In this document: positions 8,144-14,068 of the stretch, in pieces
Numbering within the stretch: position 1 is the first letter of the stretch
Layout: the number at the start of each line of letters is the position of its first letter
Assembly: GCA_039920645.1 (NCBI GenBank)
Contig: JBDSDI010000275.1
Coordinates: 1-14,068 of the forward strand
DNA: 14,068 bases
Source: CAMCVE01 sp039920645
GTDB taxonomy: Bacteria > Bdellovibrionota > UBA2428
Direction: 5' to 3'
Made by a program: the position numbers and the translations under genes
The notes under the pieces: model-generated
Databases searched by the model: none
What the model was told of the DNA's origin: nothing
The model's input: the letters and a program-made list of their open reading frames with translations, nothing else

Positions 8144-9504
8144 AGGGACCCAACGAGTCTTTGGGTCCGGAGGCGGCACTCGAGACGATGCGCGCCTTGC
8201 TCGCAGGCGTCGCCGGAATTTCCGCTTCAGATATTTTCATCCGGCGCGAGCGCGATCTCGAGATTCGCTCGAAGAACCAAGAGCTGAGCGCTTTCCGGGA
8301 GAAATCCCACTGTACGATCGCGATCCGCCTTTCGAACGAAAACTCCTGCATTGTTTCGTCGTCTTCGGATCTCAGCGGTCAGGGCCTCAAGGAGCTCATC
8401 CTTCGCGGACGCGCCTTGCTTCGTGGCGCGCAAACCGGTCCATTTAAGAGAATCGTTCCGATTGAAGATGCTCCGATGGGGATGACCTTCGACGGGTCTT
8501 TCGGCGACGTTCCCGTCGACGAAAAAGTCTCGCGGGTGTTGAACATGTCGGCCTTGACCGTGAAATCGTGCGCGAAATATCCTCGCGACGTCAAAGCGAC
8601 CTACTCCGAAAAGGAAACCGAAGAGTGGCTCTGGGCTCCGGGGGCCAAACGGATCATCACCCATAAGAATACCTTCGCGCGTATCTCGGCGCGTGCGCTG
8701 CTCGAAAGAACCGAAGGGTCCAAGGGATTCGAGGTTTGCTCGCTGAAAACTCAGTACTTCGATCTCGATTGGAGCGGTATGGCCCGTGCGGCTTCCGCCG
8801 GAGCGGACGCTATCGGCGAAGGACGTCCGCTCGAAAGCGGACGTTACCGTGCGGTCATCGAAGCCGAAGTGATGGTGAGCTTCGTGAAGCTCCTCGGTGA
8901 CGCTCTTCGCGGCGACCGCGTGCTCACGAGCCGTTCTTTTCTCGACGTCTCGCAGCTTGAGAAGCAGATCTTTTCGGAATCGCTCAATCTCGTCGAAGAT
9001 CCCGAACGCATGTCCCGCGCGGGCTATCGTCTCTGGGACGCCGAGGGTCATATCTGCAGCCGCAAGCCCTTCATCGAAAAAGGGCGTTTGCTCGGATTCG
9101 CCTTCGACAACAGCGCGGGCTGGCGCGAAGGACATGCCTCGAACCATCAGGCGGTGCGTCCAACGGTCGGACATCATCCACATCCCGGATTCCACTCGCT
9201 TTCCATTCCCGCGGAATCAAAAGATCCTATCGATCTGCGTCGCGAACTCGATCGTGGCGTCTGGATTCAAAACCTCGACATGCTCACACTGCTTCAACCC
9301 GGATCGGGCGAGTTTATGGGTTGCTTCTCCGGTCGTTGGATCGAGAAGGGCGAGGCGGCCGAGGGTCTCACGCGCATTCTCGTCCGGGGGGATTTAAAAA
9401 GCCTCTTTTCCAAGATAGTCTCTGTTTCAAGGGACTTGTCCTGGTCCGAACACTTCGGCTCACCGAGCGTGCTTGTCGAAGAGCTTGAAGTTATCGGAAC
9501 CTAA
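8140..9504 (+). CDS. TldD/PmbA-family protein, TldE-like subunit
   Basis: A 454-residue member of the TldD/PmbA family. In known systems a TldD-TldE heterodimer degrades unstructured peptides such as the CcdA antitoxin or microcin leaders; TldD carries the HExxxH zinc site and TldE/PmbA does not. Here no HExxxH is present, so the TldE/PmbA side is more likely. The N-terminal domain (about 20-110) has the family pattern SASDIFIRRER...IRSKNQELSAF. The middle region has LVEDPERMSRAGYRLWDAEG, followed by IEKGRLLGFAFD. The C-terminus has the pattern GSGEFMGCFSGRWIEKGEA and GSPSVLVEELEVIG. The GTG start overlaps the recN stop by 4 nt (GTGA) with only a weak, distant GGAG, suggesting translational coupling. 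No TldD partner lies in the window. It could be a divergent paralogue rather than the main TldE. Confidence 0.88.
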   Translation: MKGPNESLGPEAALETMRALLAGVAGISASDIFIRRERDLEIRSKNQELSAFREKSHCTIAIRLSNENSCIVSSSSDLSGQGLKELILRGRALLRGAQTGPFKRIVPIEDAPMGMTFDGSFGDVPVDEKVSRVLNMSALTVKSCAKYPRDVKATYSEKETEEWLWAPGAKRIITHKNTFARISARALLERTEGSKGFEVCSLKTQYFDLDWSGMARAASAGADAIGEGRPLESGRYRAVIEAEVMVSFVKLLGDALRGDRVLTSRSFLDVSQLEKQIFSESLNLVEDPERMSRAGYRLWDAEGHICSRKPFIEKGRLLGFAFDNSAGWREGHASNHQAVRPTVGHHPHPGFHSLSIPAESKDPIDLRRELDRGVWIQNLDMLTLLQPGSGEFMGCFSGRWIEKGEAAEGLTRILVRGDLKSLFSKIVSVSRDLSWSEHFGSPSVLVEELEVIGT

Positions 9505-9522
9505 GAGAAGGCTCCTTCCCAT

Positions 9523-10242
9523 ATGGAAAGCATCAAAATCAACGTCGTCGGCAAAAGCGACATCGGACGCAAGCGCAGCAACAACCAGGACTCGTTCCTC
9601 GTGGCGCCTCATTTGTCGCTTTTCGCAGTCGCCGACGGCATGGGCGGTCACAGTGGAGGCGAAGTCGCATCAGCGATGGCCGTGAAGACTCTTGAAAGGG
9701 CCTTCACCGAAAAACCCGATGGCGCGATGGACAAGAAACTTTTCGAAGCCGCCCAAATGGCCAATCAAGTGATCTTCGAGCAGTCACAGAAAGACATGTC
9801 GCTTCGAGGCATGGGCACGACGCTCACCGCCGCCGCGATCCAGTGGCCGTGGATGTTCATCACTCAAGTCGGCGATTCGCGTTGCTACCTCTTTCGCGAC
9901 GGGGAACTCTTCCAACTGACGGAAGACCACTCCCAATACTACGAATTGCTTCGCGCGGGCATGATCCAAGAGATCGAAAGCCACGGCGTGCAGAAGAACG
10001 TTATCACTCGTTCCGTCGGTTACGAGAAAAACGTGAACGTCGATCTCTACGCCCGCAAAATCGAACGAGGCGATCGCTACCTCATTTGTAGCGATGGTCT
10101 CACGGGCATGGTCTCCAATGAGCAGATCACTCAGATCCTTCAGAATTTCGACGTCAACCAAGCCGTCCAGAATCTGGTCGAACTCGCGAACCTTCAGGGC
10201 GGCGAAGACAATATCTCCGTCGTCGTTTTCGATATCGAATAA
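9523..10242 (+). CDS. PP2C-family Ser/Thr protein phosphatase (Stp1/PrpC type)
   Basis: A 239-residue cytosolic phosphatase of the bacterial PP2C (PPM) family, which removes phosphate from Ser/Thr using two or three Mn/Mg ions. All core motifs are visible: RSNNQD (18-23), ADGMGGH (37-43), MGTT (97-100), GDSR (117-120), CSDGL (189-193) and GGEDN (226-230). The metal-binding Asp candidates are 23, 38, 191 and 229. There is no extra domain or membrane segment. It starts 18 nt after the TldE-like stop, with GAGAAGG 11 nt upstream of the ATG. It is the last gene of the nadK-recN run and converges with the next gene 23 nt away. No partner Ser/Thr kinase is encoded in the window, whereas PrpC-type genes often sit beside one. 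Substrates are unknown. Confidence 0.96.
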   Translation: MESIKINVVGKSDIGRKRSNNQDSFLVAPHLSLFAVADGMGGHSGGEVASAMAVKTLERAFTEKPDGAMDKKLFEAAQMANQVIFEQSQKDMSLRGMGTTLTAAAIQWPWMFITQVGDSRCYLFRDGELFQLTEDHSQYYELLRAGMIQEIESHGVQKNVITRSVGYEKNVNVDLYARKIERGDRYLICSDGLTGMVSNEQITQILQNFDVNQAVQNLVELANLQGGEDNISVVVFDIE

Positions 10243-10265
10243 TCGGAACTTCTTTTCCGTGAAAT

Positions 10266-10673
10266 CTAGCGGCAGCTCAGTCCCTGCGGGCGGGTCTTGT
10301 CGACTTTGGAAAACGTCATCGTGCAACGTTTGATGCGAGCCGGGAGCGAGCGCACAAGGCGCACGGCGCTCTGCGAATACAAACACGCCATACCGTGCGT
10401 CTGCGAGGTTCCTTTTTCGAAATTCCAATAGGGCGCGTCTTTTGCGGCAACATTGTCAGGGACCAAAGAGGCGCCGTCTTCAAAGGGACCGTCGTAGACC
10501 TCTACATTTTCCAGCGACTGACTGCCGTTGATTTCGTCTCGGAGCGAGCGCCATTCTGATGGAACTTTCGACGTCACAGATTCGTTCGTTGCAATGCTAT
10601 CAGGGCAGCGAAAGTCCGCCGCGAAAAGGGAGCCGTTCGAGAGGAAGAACGCGAAGAAGATAAAAAATTTCAT
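10266..10673 (-). CDS. Small exported Cys-rich protein, STY0301-like
   Basis: A 135-residue protein with a clear signal peptide (MKFFIFFAFFLSNGSLFA), probably cleaved near residue 18 or 19, so it is likely periplasmic. The mature part has four Cys (23, 97, 117, 134), enough for two disulfides. It has the spacing I associate with the STY0301 family: a CP near the start, a central VYDGPFEDGASLVPD (59-73), a W-F motif, then a Cys-Tyr pair and two C-terminal Cys. The function of that family is unknown, and the match is from memory of motifs, so moderately sure. TTAGGAT lies upstream of the ATG at 10673 at suitable spacing. It stands alone, convergent with the phosphatase gene and divergent from the next operon. 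Confidence 0.82.
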   Translation of the reverse strand: MKFFIFFAFFLSNGSLFAADFRCPDSIATNESVTSKVPSEWRSLRDEINGSQSLENVEVYDGPFEDGASLVPDNVAAKDAPYWNFEKGTSQTHGMACLYSQSAVRLVRSLPARIKRCTMTFSKVDKTRPQGLSCR

Positions 10674-10747
10674 CGAGCCGATCCTAACTCAAAAGCTCTT
10701 TGCTGCCTATGCTTGCGGGCGTGGAGCGTTTGTGGGAGAAAAGTCCT
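10674..10747. promoter_or_regulatory. Divergent control region of the exported-protein genes
   Basis: These 74 bp lie between the STY0301-like gene and the BPL_N gene and contain both ribosome binding sites: TTAGGAT on the minus strand and GGGAGA at 10734-10739 on the plus strand. Promoters for both directions are expected here or overlapping the coding ends. I could not assign specific boxes. Confidence 0.35.
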
Positions 10748-11494
10748 ATGAAGCGTCTGTCGATTTTTCTTCTTGCCGCCTCAGTTCCTCTTTTTGCCGC
10801 GGAGACCGCGCGCCGCCAACCGATCGCGCTGGTCTATAACGGTCCGGGAGCGTGCGACGAGGAATGCGCAAGTTCCGCCGCAGATATCGCGCGCGCCGAA
10901 GGCCTGAATCCGATTTTCGTCGGGCCTCACGAGACCCCGCTTGCTTCTTGGAGCGAGGCTTCCGCTTGGATTCAACCCGGCGGTAAATCCAGTACCGTCG
11001 CACGCAGCATGAGCGAGACGCTCAAGAACTGGATTCGCAACTTCGTCGCCGGCGGGGGCGCCTACGTCGGCTTCTGTGCCGGCGGTTTCTTCTCGACCGC
11101 CGAAATCGGCGATCGCGGTATTGCGGGTCTGGGGATCATGCCCGGACTCTCCCGATTCTACGATGTCGTGCCCGATAAGGACGTTTATATGACCGAACTC
11201 GATTGGCAGGGCAGCAAACGCCACGTCTACTGGGAAGGGGGTCCTCACTTCGTGCTTCCTCCACCCAAGCCCGGCGAAGAAGTGACGGCATGGCCTATCG
11301 CGACCTATTCCGATGGCAAGATCGCCGCTGTGGAAGCTCTTTACGGTAAAGGACGCGTTTCCGTTTCGGGACCTCATCCGGAAGCTCCTGAGTCCTGGAA
11401 ATCCTATTTCAAACTTGAAGATCCGGATGGATCCGATTGGGATCTTGCACGCGGAATGCTTCGCTGGGCCCTTGCTAGCGAAGCCAGAGACTGA
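10748..11494 (+). CDS. Exported BPL_N (glutamine-amidotransferase-like) protein
   Basis: A 248-residue protein when started at ATG 10748. GGGAG lies 9 nt upstream and the start gives a clean signal peptide (MKRLSIFLLAASVPLFAA); an in-frame ATG at 10700 would bury the signal, so it is rejected. The mature part resembles the biotin-protein-ligase N-terminal (BPL_N) domain, a class I glutamine-amidotransferase fold. It has IALVYNGPGAC (26-36), IQPGG (75-79), a nucleophile elbow GAYVGFCAGGFF with Cys110, and GPHPE (208-212), where His210 and Glu212 could complete a Cys-His-Glu triad. No biotin ligase catalytic domain follows, so it is not BirA. The substrate is unknown. Export to the periplasm is inferred from the signal peptide. 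It leads a packed group of three genes. Confidence 0.88.
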   Translation: MKRLSIFLLAASVPLFAAETARRQPIALVYNGPGACDEECASSAADIARAEGLNPIFVGPHETPLASWSEASAWIQPGGKSSTVARSMSETLKNWIRNFVAGGGAYVGFCAGGFFSTAEIGDRGIAGLGIMPGLSRFYDVVPDKDVYMTELDWQGSKRHVYWEGGPHFVLPPPKPGEEVTAWPIATYSDGKIAAVEALYGKGRVSVSGPHPEAPESWKSYFKLEDPDGSDWDLARGMLRWALASEARD

Positions 11495-11508
11495 GTAAAA
11501 CGAATCCC

Positions 11509-12183
11509 ATGTTTCCGCTGCGCCCCACCAACGGAGTCTCGCGCTTCCCCTGGGCCACGCTTGTCATCGTTCTTGCATTTGTGGTCGCCGAGATCGTCGT
11601 GCGCGCCTCGTCCGGCACGCGTCTCGATGTGCTGCTCTCTCTGCTCAAGGCACCTGCGGACTTCAGTTACATTCGCTTGCAGGACTGGGCCGCGCTCGCG
11701 CTTTCGATGCTCGTCTTCGGAAATCTCTTCGCGCTGTGGATCACGTCGCTCTACGTGTGGAGTTTTGTGCCGGCGCTCATAGAACGCAGCTCCATCGCGT
11801 GGAGCGTGATCGCGAGCGTTGCGGTTACGGTCGGAAGTTTCAGTCTCTATCGCCTCTACCACGGTCCGCATGCCGTCGCGCCGCTACTCCTCGCCCAAGT
11901 CTGGGTGAGCGCTCTTCTGGGACTCGCCATGCGCCACGAAATCTGGGAGACGGTCAGCACCTTCGTCTTCGGTCTGAAGATCTTCAAGATTTTCGAGGTT
12001 CCGTCTTATGTGCTGCTCTTCTTTTGGTTTTTCTACATCATGGTAGGCAATCTTTTCCTCGATGCTCCTCTGAGCGACGCACCGACACCTTACCTGCTTC
12101 CGCTTACCGCTTTTATTTTAGCTTTCGTTGTCGAGAGTCTTCGCGTTTTTAAACCCACGTTCAGAAAGGTGGCTTCGCCATGA
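11509..12183 (+). CDS. Rhomboid-fold membrane protein, apparently inactive
   Basis: A 224-residue polytopic membrane protein with about six hydrophobic segments. The start MFPLRPTNGVSRFPWATLVIV matches the usual opening of bacterial rhomboid proteases (PLRD-NP-RRFP-VT). GNLFALW (71-77) matches the second-helix motif GNMLFLW, and the region around EVPSYVLLFFWFFYIMVGNL (163-182) matches the P-x-x-x-x-L-x-W-F helix of that family. The catalytic GxSG of helix 4 is not there: the aligned stretch PLLLAQVWVSALLGLAMRH (125-143) has no GxSG, and no suitable catalytic His was found in the helix 6 region. It may therefore be a pseudo-rhomboid that binds membrane proteins without cutting them. The alternative is an unrelated membrane protein. 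There is no clear Shine-Dalgarno sequence. It lies 14 nt after the BPL_N gene, and its stop overlaps the next start. Confidence 0.85.
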   Translation: MFPLRPTNGVSRFPWATLVIVLAFVVAEIVVRASSGTRLDVLLSLLKAPADFSYIRLQDWAALALSMLVFGNLFALWITSLYVWSFVPALIERSSIAWSVIASVAVTVGSFSLYRLYHGPHAVAPLLLAQVWVSALLGLAMRHEIWETVSTFVFGLKIFKIFEVPSYVLLFFWFFYIMVGNLFLDAPLSDAPTPYLLPLTAFILAFVVESLRVFKPTFRKVASP

Positions 12184-12971
12184 AAAATCTTTATCTCGGT
12201 CTTTTCTCTATTTCGGCTTTCCTCTTCGCTGGCTGTGCTTCGATCACCGCTCCCAAAATTGCGACCGCACCCGCCGCGGCACCTACGCCCGAAACGGCGG
12301 AGTCCACGGATCCCGGCGACGGCAAGGTCGGTGACGCCTGGAGTCTGCACGCAGCCAACTCCGTTGAGCTTTCGCGCTCAGTTCCTTCCGTCCAACTCGC
12401 ACCGTCTACCGTTGCGGAAATTCCCGAAGTAATCTTTGCGTCTTTCGAACCCAAGGATCTCAAAAAAAACGAAGAGCCACGCTACATCTTCCGTCCGGCG
12501 ATCGTGCGCAAACGCTCGAAGACCTCTCCTGCCGAGTTCGTCGCGCTCGATCAGCTTGCACGTTACGACTGGGTCGGCGCTGCCACCTTGGCGAGCAAGG
12601 GGCTTTACTGGGGACTTCTCGACTATCAGGTCGAAGGTACGGCTCATTCGCTTCCGATCGTGTGGTCCAAAGATGCCGGCAAAAGCTGGTCGCTGCTCGC
12701 GCTCGTTCAGAAACGTCATTTTTCGGATCTCTTCGATTCATTTGGAATGGATGACAAGGGCCAAGGCTTCGTGCTCTTTGAGAACACGGATGTCGAAGAC
12801 GGGTTCTATATCGTGGAAACGACTGACTTCGGCAAGAGCTGGTCGAAGCCGCGCTTCTATACGGATCTCTCGAAAAAGAACAAACATCTGCGCGCGGAAT
12901 GCAGCTTCAGCGCTCAGCCCGTCAAGAAGGTCGCCGCCACGTGTGCGCTGCCCGCTCAGTTCTTAAAATGA
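12180..12971 (+). CDS. Lipoprotein with two Asp-box (BNR-like) motifs
   Basis: A 263-residue probable lipoprotein: MKNLYLGLFSISAFLFAGC, with lipid Cys19. A low-complexity Ala/Pro/Thr linker (about 24-48) follows. The globular part contains two Asp-box motifs, SKDAGKSW (163-170) and TTDFGKSW (214-221), of the S/T-x-D-x-G-x-T/S-W form found in beta-propellers such as sialidases and YCF48-like proteins. Two motifs are too few for a whole propeller, and no sialidase Arg triad is evident, so no enzyme activity is assigned. Cys241 and Cys255 could form a disulfide. The ATG overlaps the previous stop (ATGA), and AAAGGTGG lies just upstream, so translation is probably coupled to the rhomboid-like gene. 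The stop is 9 nt from that of the convergent hydroxylase gene. Confidence 0.86.
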   Translation: MKNLYLGLFSISAFLFAGCASITAPKIATAPAAAPTPETAESTDPGDGKVGDAWSLHAANSVELSRSVPSVQLAPSTVAEIPEVIFASFEPKDLKKNEEPRYIFRPAIVRKRSKTSPAEFVALDQLARYDWVGAATLASKGLYWGLLDYQVEGTAHSLPIVWSKDAGKSWSLLALVQKRHFSDLFDSFGMDDKGQGFVLFENTDVEDGFYIVETTDFGKSWSKPRFYTDLSKKNKHLRAECSFSAQPVKKVAATCALPAQFLK

Positions 12972-12980
12972 TCTCAGTTA

Positions 12981-13565
12981 CTATTTCGTGAAGTAAGTTC
13001 CGAAGAGACGATCCCAGAAAATCGAAACGACTCCGAAGTTCGTCTCTTCGCGCACGTGATGAACCTTGTGGTGCGCTTTGAGGCGCTTGAACCAGGTCCA
13101 CTTGAAATTGTAATGATGAATGCTGTGGTGAATTGCGCAATAAAGCACGAAGCCAAGCCACCACATGCCCATGACGATCGCGGTGCTGCCGGGGGCCTGG
13201 GTGAGCCACGAGATCAGGAAATAAGCGCCGATGATAACGGGGTAAGGGAAGTACCAGGGGAGTCCGAGGAGGCCCTTCGGATCGTCGTGATGAAGTCCGT
13301 GGCCCTTCGTAAAGGGCGAGGTCATCACGTGGTAGAGAAAACGGTGCGCGACGTATTCGGTGAACGTGTAGAGAAGGAGGCCGGACGCCATGAGCGTGAA
13401 CATGCGTCGCGCAGATATTTCTTCGGGAGCTGTGAAGCCACGGATGAGGAGCGCCGTGATCAAGATGAGATTGGCGACGTAGCCACCCCAGTAATTGAAT
13501 TTGGAATAGGCGAGCTTCTTGATCCATTCGGGCTTTTGGCTGTCTTGCTGGCTAACTTCGCTCAC
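12981..13565 (-). CDS. Fatty acid hydroxylase / sterol desaturase family membrane protein
   Basis: A 194-residue integral membrane protein of the fatty acid hydroxylase superfamily, which uses a non-heme di-iron centre to hydroxylate or desaturate lipids at the cytoplasmic membrane face. The His clusters that bind iron are all present: HRFLYH (74-79), HGLHH (89-93), HHSIHH (146-151) and HHKVHH (165-170). Hydrophobic segments lie at about 29-42, 56-70, 106-121 and 128-145. The C-terminal VSIFWDRLFGTYF is typical of the family. The start is GTG at 13565, with AGAGGA upstream. The actual lipid substrate (fatty acid, sphingolipid or carotenoid-like) cannot be told. It follows the UPF0104-like gene by 37 nt on the same strand and may share its transcript. 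Confidence 0.95.
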   Translation of the reverse strand: MSEVSQQDSQKPEWIKKLAYSKFNYWGGYVANLILITALLIRGFTAPEEISARRMFTLMASGLLLYTFTEYVAHRFLYHVMTSPFTKGHGLHHDDPKGLLGLPWYFPYPVIIGAYFLISWLTQAPGSTAIVMGMWWLGFVLYCAIHHSIHHYNFKWTWFKRLKAHHKVHHVREETNFGVVSIFWDRLFGTYFTK

Positions 13566-13602
13566 GACACTCTTTTCCTCTCTTGTTCAAAAAAATGCAA
13601 TT

Positions 13603-14068
13603 TCAAACTTCGTTCCTCTTTACCATTTCCATCTCGCGGGTCTTGGGCCAACCCCAGACGAAGAGAAGGAGCGGGAAACCGATGGAAAGGCGGACGAAAA
13701 TCCACGTCAGCTGGATCGCGCTCGAATAGGCGAAGGCCTGGCCCTCGGCCAAATGCATGAAGTTGCTCAAAGCCACCACGGCCCACTGGGTCGCGCCTAG
13801 GCCCGCCGGAAGCATCGGTACGGCTGAAGCGAGCGTCATCGTAACGAGCAGCGCGAAGGCCATCCGAATGTCTCCAGTGACTGCAATCACGCCTAAGGTG
13901 TTTACCAACCAGGTGAGATAAGAGAGCACGAGCGCCCAGCCGAGTTTCTCCGCGCGGCCCATTTCGGGACACATGCGGCGGCGCACGAGCGCGAGCGCGA
14001 GGATCGCGGCGCTGATCGCGGCCAGCCACCAGGGTAGGGTGTCGGGCAAGAGCGTGATGGTGTCGGGG
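13603..14068 (-). CDS. Lysylphosphatidylglycerol-synthase-like membrane protein, 5' end cut
   Basis: The last 155 codons or so of a polytopic membrane protein; the frame stays open to the right edge, so its N-terminus lies outside the window. The visible part has hydrophobic helices and the family-like stretch ASAVPMLPAGLGATQWAVV, followed by AYSSAIQLTWIFVRLSIGF. It matches the C-terminal membrane region of the LPG-synthase-TM/UPF0104 family. Members of that family are flippase-like or aminoacyl-lipid synthase membrane domains; here no separate soluble transferase domain follows, so a flippase-like or unknown lipid role is more likely than lysyl transfer. It is upstream of the fatty acid hydroxylase gene on the same strand, which suggests a common membrane-lipid theme. 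Confidence 0.85.
   Translation of the reverse strand, partial: PDTITLLPDTLPWWLAAISAAILALALVRRRMCPEMGRAEKLGWALVLSYLTWLVNTLGVIAVTGDIRMAFALLVTMTLASAVPMLPAGLGATQWAVVALSNFMHLAEGQAFAYSSAIQLTWIFVRLSIGFPLLLFVWGWPKTREMEMVKRNEV

Noticed and set aside
8227..9195. A 322-codon minus-strand frame opposite the TldE-like gene
   Set aside because: It lies opposite a gene with clear family motifs, has no recognisable domain and no supporting ribosome binding site.
9507..9518. GAAGGCTCCTTC inverted repeat over the phosphatase ribosome binding site
   Set aside because: The stem would be only 4 bp with a tetraloop, too weak to claim as a control element.
10700..10747. Upstream ATG giving the BPL_N protein 16 extra residues
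   Set aside because: The extra residues would sit before a typical signal peptide, and the ATG at 10748 has a well-placed GGGAG.

Overview
This 14 kb window comes from the chromosome of a Gram-negative bacterium of moderately high GC. It is mostly housekeeping DNA flanked by envelope genes. Exported lipoproteins with Ig-like modules, SecA, a nadK-recN pair and several periplasmic proteins would fit the Bdellovibrionota or a related deltaproteobacterial lineage. That placement is an inference from gene style, not from a marker gene. No tRNA, rRNA, insertion sequence, phage gene or CRISPR array was seen.

Layout. (1) 1-2709: two divergent lipoprotein genes, the left one cut by the window edge. 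They share a similar N-terminal domain but carry different C-terminal beta-sandwich repeats. A 138-bp divergent control region with several short repeats lies between them. (2) 2718-5369, minus strand: secA, convergent with the second lipoprotein gene and lacking the usual C-terminal zinc motif. (3) 5496-10242, plus strand: a tightly packed apparent operon of nadK (NAD kinase), recN (SMC-like DNA repair ATPase), a TldE/PmbA-family gene and a PP2C-type protein phosphatase. nadK/recN overlap by 7 nt and recN/tldE-like by 4 nt; the phosphatase follows after 18 nt. (4) 10266-10673, minus strand: a small exported protein resembling the STY0301 family. (5) 10748-12971, plus strand: three packed genes for an exported BPL_N (glutamine-amidotransferase-like) protein, a rhomboid-fold membrane protein that seems to have lost its catalytic residues, and an Asp-box lipoprotein whose start overlaps the previous stop. 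(6) 12981-14068, minus strand: a fatty acid hydroxylase/sterol desaturase-family membrane protein, preceded by the C-terminal part of a lysylphosphatidylglycerol-synthase-like (UPF0104) membrane protein cut by the right edge.

How the parts relate. The central operon groups cofactor supply, DNA repair, a protease-family subunit and signalling, without an obvious single pathway. Sections 1, 4, 5 and 6 all concern the envelope: lipoproteins, periplasmic enzymes and membrane-lipid proteins. I see no clear-cut new defence or mobile system. The least ordinary content is the divergent lipoprotein pair, the apparent pseudo-rhomboid, and the BPL_N / rhomboid-like / Asp-box lipoprotein cassette.
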